Of a stretch of DNA of 64,000 nucleotides, positions 57,646 to 64,000 are shown one piece after another. The position numbers and the translations under genes were made by a program. The notes beneath the pieces are model-generated. The model had not been told where the DNA came from. It saw only the letters and a program-made list of their open reading frames with translations, and searched no databases. Positions within the stretch are counted from its first letter, which is position 1. The number at the start of each line of letters is the position of its first letter. The stretch comes from Solimicrobium silvestre (GTDB lineage: Bacteria; Pseudomonadota; Gammaproteobacteria; Burkholderiales; Burkholderiaceae_D): positions 1 through 64,000 of the forward strand of contig NZ_PUGF01000027.1 in NCBI RefSeq assembly GCF_002976435.1, written 5' to 3'.

Positions 57646-58619
57646 TTAAACTCGCCGTCGCATTAGCCTTAAGCATCGCAACCTGCACAGCAGGCGCTGA
57701 GTCAAACTCCCCTACCGTTAGTTTGCTGTTTGCTGGCGATATTGTTTTAGACGGTCAACCCGGTAAAGTCATTGAACAAGGACATGATCCATTTGCCGCC
57801 TTTTCCGACATTATAAATAGCGCCGATATTCGGGTCGGCAATCTGGAATGCGTGATTGCCACAGTCGGTGATCCCGAAGACAAAAATTATAATTTCCGCG
57901 CCCATCCACGTACTTTACCGATACTCAAACAACACTTTGATGCGGTGTCCATTGCCAATAATCATTCCGGCGATTTTGGTCGCCCTGCGTTTGAAGAAAT
58001 GCTAGGCTTACTCGACCAAAGCGGCATTAAACGGTTTGGCGGCGGGCACAATTTAAGCGAGGCGCACACGCCGTTAATCATCGAACGCAATGGCCTACGG
58101 ATTGCCCTGCTTGGCTATAACGAATTTATGCCACGTAGTTTTGAAGCCGATGAGCATGGCGCCGGTACCGCATGGAGCGAAGACGAGCAAGTCAGTGCCG
58201 ACATTCATAAAGCACGCGATGTTTATAAAGCAGATCTGGTGATTCCCGTCATGCATTGGGGCTGGGAGAACGAGCCACATTCCAGCGCTCGCCAACAACA
58301 ACTAGCGCATTTAATGATTAATGCCGGTGCAGATTTAATCATCGGTGGGCATCCGCATGTGACGGAAGAAATTGAATATTACCGGGGCAAGCTGATTGTC
58401 TACAGTGTCGGCAACTTCATGATTGATGCCTTGGATAACGCAGCTCAAATGCGTGGATGGGTTATGCATTTCACGCTGGATCGTAATGGCGTTAAAAGCT
58501 GGAGTACCAGCGTTGCACATATTGACGACAATGGCATCCCTACCCCGGCGCTACAAGAAAAAAGCCCGTGCGGAACAAGAGAGTCAACGCAAATTGACAT
58601 GTGTACCAATGGGAAATAA
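57642..58619 (+). CDS. CapA/PgsA-family metallophosphoesterase-like protein, exported
   Basis: Protein of 325 residues. A short signal peptide (IKLAVALALSIATCTAGA) is followed by a CapA domain with SLLFAGDIVLDGQPG, VGNLECVIA, SIANNHSGDFG, VIPVMHWGWENEP and IIGGHPHVTEEIEYYRGKLIVYSVGNF. These carry the Asp/Asn/His metal ligands. CapA proteins act in poly-gamma-glutamate synthesis in Bacillus, but most proteobacterial members are uncharacterised. No CapB/CapC genes are present. It is coupled to the upstream exported protein. Confidence 0.88.
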   Translation: MIKLAVALALSIATCTAGAESNSPTVSLLFAGDIVLDGQPGKVIEQGHDPFAAFSDIINSADIRVGNLECVIATVGDPEDKNYNFRAHPRTLPILKQHFDAVSIANNHSGDFGRPAFEEMLGLLDQSGIKRFGGGHNLSEAHTPLIIERNGLRIALLGYNEFMPRSFEADEHGAGTAWSEDEQVSADIHKARDVYKADLVIPVMHWGWENEPHSSARQQQLAHLMINAGADLIIGGHPHVTEEIEYYRGKLIVYSVGNFMIDALDNAAQMRGWVMHFTLDRNGVKSWSTSVAHIDDNGIPTPALQEKSPCGTRESTQIDMCTNGK

Positions 58620-58644
58620 AGGCAGAAATAGCTGAAGGGGTAAC

Positions 58645-59238
58645 TTATTTGCTTTGTGTTTTACTGACATCAATGTAGTCAGTAACTAGACTCAGCAGTT
58701 GGTCAAAAGGAGCCGACTTGGAAAACTTGGTCACACCAGGCGGAAACCCGCCTCGCTTTTCTACTTCCTCATCTTCATGCAACTCAGACGCCACAATAAT
58801 CTTCATGGTTTGCACAAACGCGGTATTTTGCAGTGCTTTCAACATTTGCAGGCCATCCATGTTGGGCATGAATAAATCTGTGATCAGTAGATTGGGGCAA
58901 CGCTCACCCATTTGTATCAACGCCTCAAAACCATTACTCACTTTTCGTATTCGTACTTGTGAGCCAAGCGCAGTTAATTGCTCCTCCATTAAACTAACTG
59001 CCGTTGCATCGCCCGAACAAATCAAAATCTCAAAAAATTCACTTACATTCGGCATCGCAGTGCGTGCCGCTAACATCTCATTCACCGATTGGCGGAAAAT
59101 ACGCCGATGTCCACCTGGCGTTTTCCAAGCCTGCAAACTACCGCTTTCCACCCACAACTGAACCGTACGAACACTTACCCCCAAACACTTTGCGGCATCC
59201 CGTGTCGACATAATTTCATCAGAATGGTCGCTCTGCAT
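58645..59238 (-). CDS. Excisionase-type HTH fused to a receiver domain
   Basis: Protein of 197 residues. Residues about 9-60 form a MerR/excisionase-like winged helix (MSTRDAAKCLGVSVRTVQLWV, WKTPGGHRRIF). Residues about 68-190 form a receiver with the acceptor Asp in LLITDLFMPNMDG and Lys in KFSKSAP. The first acidic pair is reduced (ILICSGDAT instead of DD), so phosphorylation may be weak. It starts one base after the HD-GYP gene stop, with AAGGG upstream, so the two are cotranscribed. Likely the DNA-binding output of the cluster. Confidence 0.88.
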   Translation of the reverse strand: MQSDHSDEIMSTRDAAKCLGVSVRTVQLWVESGSLQAWKTPGGHRRIFRQSVNEMLAARTAMPNVSEFFEILICSGDATAVSLMEEQLTALGSQVRIRKVSNGFEALIQMGERCPNLLITDLFMPNMDGLQMLKALQNTAFVQTMKIIVASELHEDEEVEKRGGFPPGVTKFSKSAPFDQLLSLVTDYIDVSKTQSK

Positions 59239-59239
59239 A

Positions 59240-60829
59240 TCAATGCCCTTCAGCGATAATCCAGTCTGGCTTATTTGTACTAAGGAAGTTCATGAGTGCC
59301 TGTATGACGTCAGGATCGAACTGGGTACCGCTCCGGTCGTTAATATAGGTAATCACTTCAGGTAGAGGCCAAGGCTTCTTATAAGGGCGCGCGTGTAGCA
59401 ACGCATCAAATACATCAACCACCGCAACGATACGCGCGGAAAGAGGAATCGCCTCCCCTTTTAAACCGCGTGGGTAACCATTTCCATCAAAGTGTTCGTG
59501 ATGTCCACCCGCAATTTCTGCGCCAAGGCTAAGGCTGCTAACACCTTCCACAGCACCGGCAGCGTGCGCTAATACGGTTTCTCCGATAAGTGCGTGGCCT
59601 TGCATAATGATGCGTTCTTCCGGCGTATGCGAACCCGGTTTCAAGAGTATCGCATCAGGAATTCCTACTTTGCCGACATCATGCAAAATGCTGGCAAGGC
59701 CAACAAAAGTCATAAAATTGGGGTCGATATCAACCGGCAACTTACCTGTATCCAAGAGCTCTCCAGCGATCGCTTCGGTCAGCCGGCAAACACGCCGCAC
59801 GTGCCCACCTGTTGTTGCATCACGTGATTCGGCCAGATCTGCCAAGGCAATTACAGTGGCTTCCTGAGTGGTTTTGAGAAGATCAAACATGTGCAGATTA
59901 TCAAATGCTGCGGCAATCCGGTCACAAAAGATATCAAGCAAATTACATTCAAGCGGGGTCAATGGGCGAGCCGGAGCGAAGGCGACCGCAAACTGTTTAC
60001 CATGTGCCGCGATGATAGACAGTACGTCGACCATTGGACTAAAAAAATTCTTTTTATCATGGAATGTCTGAAGAATTGCCTCTGACCACGGATGCGTGTT
60101 GGGCAGCACATTCTGTTCTCGCAACGAAATTGATTGCCCGATCGTGGCAATCACAATCGGTACCACTTCCTTGGAATTAGTGGAGCTCATCACACACAAG
60201 ATGCCTTCAGTACCAAAGTTAAGGATGGCGCTTATTTGCGTTAACACACCCGAAGCCAAGTCTTTCAGCGAATCAATTTGATACAGGTTATTGACGGCAT
60301 GAAGAATTTTATCCAAACCACGCCGGTTGGCTTCAATAGTCTTTAGCCCTTCATAAGCGCGCAATGAGGAGATTACGCAGGTAAACATTTTTTGCGCGGT
60401 CAGTTCAGTTTTTAATTTGTAATCGTTAATATCATAGTCAACGATAATTTTTTGCTCTGGTGCCTGACCCGGCTGACCGGTGCGAAGTATGATGCGCACC
60501 AGATCGTTATGCAATTCTTCACGAATTCGCTGCGCTAAAATCAAACCGGCGTTCTCAACTTCCATCACCACATCCAGCAAAACCATGCAAATGTCTGGCT
60601 CTCTTGCCAACACCTCAAAGCCCTCTGCTCCGGAGTAAGCGGAGAGGATTTCAATCTCTTGGTTTTTAAAGGTAATGTTTTTTAACGCTAAACGGGTAAC
60701 GGCATGTACATCAAGCTCGTCATCAACGATTAATATGCGCCATTTCGTTACGCATTTCACCGTGGAGTCGATGACTTCACCTTCATCTTCCAGCCAACCT
60801 TCGTCGTCGTCATCCGGTAGTTGAGACAT
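59240..60829 (-). CDS. REC-DUF3369-HD-GYP response regulator, cyclic-di-GMP phosphodiesterase
   Basis: Protein of 529 residues. The receiver (about 30-155) has WRILIVDDELDVHAV and Asp in MVLLDVVMEVE. DUF3369 (about 170-325) is a GAF-like sensor linker. The HD-GYP domain (about 335-525) has His383-Asp384 in ILHDVGKVGIPD, then GHHEHFDGNGYPRGLKGE, all metal and substrate ligands present. It should hydrolyse cyclic-di-GMP under control of a kinase, probably the one encoded upstream (61043). A 213-bp gap with a palindromic repeat separates them. Confidence 0.93.
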   Translation of the reverse strand: MSQLPDDDDEGWLEDEGEVIDSTVKCVTKWRILIVDDELDVHAVTRLALKNITFKNQEIEILSAYSGAEGFEVLAREPDICMVLLDVVMEVENAGLILAQRIREELHNDLVRIILRTGQPGQAPEQKIIVDYDINDYKLKTELTAQKMFTCVISSLRAYEGLKTIEANRRGLDKILHAVNNLYQIDSLKDLASGVLTQISAILNFGTEGILCVMSSTNSKEVVPIVIATIGQSISLREQNVLPNTHPWSEAILQTFHDKKNFFSPMVDVLSIIAAHGKQFAVAFAPARPLTPLECNLLDIFCDRIAAAFDNLHMFDLLKTTQEATVIALADLAESRDATTGGHVRRVCRLTEAIAGELLDTGKLPVDIDPNFMTFVGLASILHDVGKVGIPDAILLKPGSHTPEERIIMQGHALIGETVLAHAAGAVEGVSSLSLGAEIAGGHHEHFDGNGYPRGLKGEAIPLSARIVAVVDVFDALLHARPYKKPWPLPEVITYINDRSGTQFDPDVIQALMNFLSTNKPDWIIAEGH

Positions 60830-60974
60830 TTACTAATCCCTCTAGTTAAATTAAGGGTGGATTCTGTAACTTGCTTTGTATTAATTTAGGATAGCAGATA
60901 GCTTGAAAACTTCAATTTCACCTATTGAAATACATAAAAACAATGGCATTGCATTATTAATAAAACTTTTAGGG

Positions 60975-61033
60975 CTTACGCAAAACTGTTCCGGCAAGGA
61001 CAGCGCATCGCCGCTGGAACGGTTTTGCGTAAG
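60975..61033. repeat. Palindromic element between the kinase and HD-GYP genes
   Basis: CTTACGCAAAACTGTTCC (60975-60992) is repeated inverted at 61016-61033 (GGAACGGTTTTGCGTAAG) with one mismatch. The 23-bp centre is GC-rich and may fold further. There is no T-tract. It looks like a small dispersed palindrome or MITE-like element; it may also reduce read-through from the kinase gene. Confidence 0.7.
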
Positions 61034-61042
61034 TGCTACTTT

Positions 61043-63487
61043 TTAAGGGATCCGAATATATTCATTATCTGACAACTGCCTGGTAATTCTGGGGATGTTT
61101 ATTTTAAATAGCGCACCACCGTCAGCATTATTGTGCGCGCTGATGGTGCCGCTAAATTGTTTACTTACAATATTAAACACAATATTCAGCCCCAAGCCTG
61201 TGCCGCCCTGACCGCGCCGCGTGGTAAAAAAGGGATCGAAGATTTTGCCAAGAATATCTTCGGGAATACCGCAACCGTCGTCTCGGAAATTAATCAACAC
61301 ATGATCATCTGCCAAGTTTGTTTCAATAATAATATGTCCAAAATCACGATTATTAAAAGCATGCGTCACTGAGTTCATGGTCAAATTAGTTACAACCTGT
61401 GCAAGAAGCCCCGGATAGCTATCCATCCGAATTTGACTGATACCGCCGGGCCTCATTTCAATTTTAGTTTTTGCTTTACGCAAGGTCGGATTCAGACTCG
61501 TGATTAACTCGTGTAAAAATTCATGCAACTCAAACTCGCGCCGTTGTTCGCTAGTTTGATCAACTGCGACCTGTTTAAAACTCTGAATTAACCGTGCTGC
61601 CCGGTTAGCATTAGCAATGATGAGACGAGAACTTTCAATCGCCACATGAATATATTCCACAATTTGTGACTTACGAATATTCCCTTCATTCACATTATTA
61701 TTGATCTCAGTACTGGCATCATTTAACACCGACGCACTAGTAACTATAATGCCGACCGGCGTATTAATTTCATGCGCGACACCGGCTACCAGCGAACCAA
61801 GAGCGGCTAATTTTTCAGAACGAACCAACTCCCCTTTGGTTAAATTAAGCGATTCCAGCGCAAGATTAAGCTCTTCATTGGTTTTTTGCAGCTGGGCAGT
61901 ACGTGACAGAACTCGCGATTCCAGTTGCAAATTATTTTCCTGAATTTCGAGCTCTGCGGCACGCTGACCCGTGATATCCACTGGCGCAAAGATAAAAAAT
62001 GTATCGTCCTGGAATTTAATCGGACGACCCGACATTAAACAAATCAAAATACGGCCATCTTTCGTTCTTTGCCTGATTTCAAACCGATTCACCACTTTCG
62101 TTTGCTTGATTTGATCCAACGCCAGATTACGATCAGAAATATCCAGCCACAACTTCATTTCCATCGAAGTGCGGCCAATAATTTCATTCCTTGAATAGCC
62201 AAATTGATCCAGCCAAAAATCATTCACATCAATAAACTCACCGGTTTCAATACGCACTAACGCCAGCGGCATAGGCGCTTGTTTAAAAATACTGGCGAAC
62301 TTATATTGGCTGTCCAGCAGATCTTGCTCATACTGCAAACGCATTCTGTGCGTATCTAAAAACTCGTTAAACCACACCACCAGTTCACTGATTTCATCCT
62401 TGCTTTTCGGGACAACCAAGTGGTGAGCCAAGTTAATATTTTTATCCTGTATGCGGCGAAAGCCATCTGAAATTGCCTGTATAGGCGCCACCATATTGCG
62501 CCTGAAAATTTGACTCGCGAAAAAGATAACAATAAAACTTAATATCACCAGCATCATCAATATCTGAGTCAGTCGATTCATCGGCGCCAATAAGGTTTCT
62601 TGCGGGATGATGCCAAACACCCGCCAGGTTTTGGTATCCAGCTTGGCCATACTGACTAAATTATCTCGGCCATTAATATGAATAATGCTACTGCCACTAT
62701 TTAATTCCATTTGATTTTTAAGCTGGCTCTTAATCTCATCAGACATGACCTGCCCAATCTTGCCGCGCTCCGGCGAATAGATCATTCGCCCTTCTGAATC
62801 CGTGACGATCATGTACGAATGCAGGCCCAAATCAACTTGACTGAAGTGATCAAACAAATAGTCTGTTGAGTAATTAATCAGCAACATACCGACCGGCTCT
62901 GACAATTGCGACGTAGCTGAAAAATGCCGAATAACTTTTATGGCGGTCAATACTTTATGTGCGGTAGATGCGGTATTTAAATTATTTTCAACACCGCGCC
63001 AATACACGGGCTTTTTTTCAGCAATAGCGGCAATGAAAAGTGCGACCCGGACTTTATCATCCACCAGAGGCTCGGAAAGCGTATCACCGACATAAAATTG
63101 ATGCCCCCTGACTGAAAATAAATCAATCGATACAATGCCTTTCAGACTGCTATACAGACTTAAACTTTGCCTGATTTCTGCCTGGGTTGATAATTCATCA
63201 AAGGTATTATGTTCTCTGTTATTTGTGGAATCTGCTTTAACTAATACCGCACTGATTTCCTCACTGCTGGCGATGCGGGTAGCTAAATTTTCAATTTGCT
63301 CCACCACTTGCTGCTGTAAATAGTCACGCTGATTACCGACCAGTTGGGTACTGTATTGCCCGGTCAGATCCAAAATCGTATCGCGCACCACATCATAAGA
63401 AATGATTGCAAAGATCAACAGAGGGAGCGCGCTGACAATGACGAGGTAACCAATCAGCTTATAAATGATGTTGAGCTTTAGTTTCAA
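61043..63487 (-). CDS. Membrane sensor histidine kinase (Cache-HAMP-PAS-HisKA-HATPase)
   Basis: Kinase of 814 residues. Two transmembrane helices (about 10-32 and 308-330) frame a long periplasmic Cache-type sensor. HAMP follows (about 330-385), then a PAS domain (about 395-510, APMPLALVRIETGEFIDVND), a coiled coil (about 520-560), and HisKA with His572 in GSLVAGVAHEINTP. The ATPase domain (about 680-800) has N box LTMNSVTHAF and G boxes DDGCGIP and GTGLGLNI. No receiver is attached. It starts 11 bp after the binding-protein gene stop, so the two are cotranscribed and likely form one sensor. Confidence 0.93.
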   Translation of the reverse strand: MKLKLNIIYKLIGYLVIVSALPLLIFAIISYDVVRDTILDLTGQYSTQLVGNQRDYLQQQVVEQIENLATRIASSEEISAVLVKADSTNNREHNTFDELSTQAEIRQSLSLYSSLKGIVSIDLFSVRGHQFYVGDTLSEPLVDDKVRVALFIAAIAEKKPVYWRGVENNLNTASTAHKVLTAIKVIRHFSATSQLSEPVGMLLINYSTDYLFDHFSQVDLGLHSYMIVTDSEGRMIYSPERGKIGQVMSDEIKSQLKNQMELNSGSSIIHINGRDNLVSMAKLDTKTWRVFGIIPQETLLAPMNRLTQILMMLVILSFIVIFFASQIFRRNMVAPIQAISDGFRRIQDKNINLAHHLVVPKSKDEISELVVWFNEFLDTHRMRLQYEQDLLDSQYKFASIFKQAPMPLALVRIETGEFIDVNDFWLDQFGYSRNEIIGRTSMEMKLWLDISDRNLALDQIKQTKVVNRFEIRQRTKDGRILICLMSGRPIKFQDDTFFIFAPVDITGQRAAELEIQENNLQLESRVLSRTAQLQKTNEELNLALESLNLTKGELVRSEKLAALGSLVAGVAHEINTPVGIIVTSASVLNDASTEINNNVNEGNIRKSQIVEYIHVAIESSRLIIANANRAARLIQSFKQVAVDQTSEQRREFELHEFLHELITSLNPTLRKAKTKIEMRPGGISQIRMDSYPGLLAQVVTNLTMNSVTHAFNNRDFGHIIIETNLADDHVLINFRDDGCGIPEDILGKIFDPFFTTRRGQGGTGLGLNIVFNIVSKQFSGTISAHNNADGGALFKINIPRITRQLSDNEYIRIP

Positions 63488-63498
63488 GCCAGATTTCC

Positions 63499-64000
63499 CT
63501 ATTTCAGCGTATCAGCCGTTATTACCCGGGTATCAATGATCAAAACGGGAGGTATTTTTTCACCCTTAAGAGCGCGCACGGCAAGTGCCACGCCTTGGTA
63601 GCCTTGTTCGGCTGCTTGCTGATCTACAGTTGCCAGCATCGTTCCGGCCTTAATCGCCGCGCGGGCTTCATCCAGTGCATCGTAACCAACCACCAGCACA
63701 TTTTTGCGGCCACTGTCAGCTAAATACTGAATTGCCCCTAATGCCATCATGTCGTTGGCACAAATTAAAGCACCCACCTTAGGGTGCATCATAAAAATGT
63801 GCCTGGCTACTTCATGGGCCTCATCAATCTTCCAATGCGCAGTCTCTTCTGCAACAAGATGCATCATTGGATTTTGCTTGATCGCCCGTAACGCGCCATT
63901 CGTCCGCATCACCGCATTTCCTGCACCGGGCAATCCTTCTAACAAAGCGACTTGGGTAGGCTTATGAATTTTATCCGCCACCAGCATCGAAACGTGATAA
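63499..64000 (-). CDS. Periplasmic sugar-type binding protein (RbsB/LacI-like fold), 5' end cut off
   Basis: C-terminal 167 residues of a periplasmic binding protein; the frame stays open to the window edge, so the internal ATG at 63987 is not the start. Motifs are QVALLEGLPGAGNAVMRTNG, ALICANDMMALGAIQYL, VLVVGYDALDEARAAIKAG and ATVDQQAAEQGYQGV, the signature of type 1 (RbsB-like) proteins. No ABC transporter genes follow; the next gene is a sensor kinase. This suggests a ligand receptor acting through the kinase, as in LuxP-LuxQ. Ligand unknown. Confidence 0.88.
   Translation of the reverse strand, partial: YHVSMLVADKIHKPTQVALLEGLPGAGNAVMRTNGALRAIKQNPMMHLVAEETAHWKIDEAHEVARHIFMMHPKVGALICANDMMALGAIQYLADSGRKNVLVVGYDALDEARAAIKAGTMLATVDQQAAEQGYQGVALAVRALKGEKIPPVLIIDTRVITADTLK

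Overview
The window reads as a chromosome segment of a betaproteobacterium of moderate-to-low GC, most likely Burkholderiales and perhaps an Oxalobacteraceae-like lineage. This is inferred from gene content and order: hupB / tRNA-Val / tRNA-Asp / ppiD; ribB-type, ribH and nusB in a row; a degenerate-GCHII RibB; a CheV; an hpnC; and a complete kdp locus. No rRNA, prophage, CRISPR array or integron was found. The only clear mobile element is the edge of an IS3-family insertion sequence at the left end.

Layout. 1-127: IS3 end. 163-5986 (minus): OMF-adaptor-RND tripartite efflux operon behind two near-identical promoter/operator modules. 6230-11317: MFS-PlsC fusion, FKBP isomerase, cheV, ppnN. 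11596-19951 (plus): kdp locus with a KdpE-like box, an unnamed 30-residue membrane ORF, kdpF, kdpA, kdpB, kdpC, a hairpin, kdpD and kdpE. 20018-22808 (minus): hupB, two tRNAs and ppiD. 23066-29233 (plus): purT, nadB, a BIME-like palindromic pair, a WrbA-like flavoprotein, DUF2069, a D-2-hydroxyacid dehydrogenase-type flavoenzyme and DUF4124. 29423-33600 (minus): an OPT peptide transporter with an S9 peptidase, visibly richer in G+C than the surroundings. 33944-38573: CYTH and M14 carboxypeptidase pair, tRNA-Pro, then a gene-poor stretch with small proteins. 38761-40737: M61 peptidase. 41015-44250: DUF805, nsrR with its palindrome, hmp, hpnC. 44460-47181: DUF2946-like protein and a TonB-dependent receptor. 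47242-49060: nemR-nemA with two identical operators. 49239-54099: MFS symporter, 4.5S RNA with its promoter, a small membrane protein, ubiD and a lytic transglycosylase with a long leader. 54180-56349 (minus): ribB-like, ribH, nusB. 56727-58619: DUF1488, an unknown exported protein and a CapA-like protein. 58645-64000 (minus): a signalling cluster made of a periplasmic sugar-type binding protein, a Cache/HAMP/PAS histidine kinase, a REC-DUF3369-HD-GYP regulator and an excisionase-HTH/REC fusion.

How the genes work together. Several stretches are self-contained regulated units: efflux under a TetR-type double operator, K+ import under KdpDE, nitric oxide detoxification under NsrR, electrophile detoxification under NemR, and peptide import followed by hydrolysis. 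The most promising undescribed unit is the right-end cluster. There a LuxPQ-like binding-protein/kinase pair appears to feed a cyclic-di-GMP phosphodiesterase and a DNA-binding receiver protein. All calls come from reading the sequence; no database search was run.
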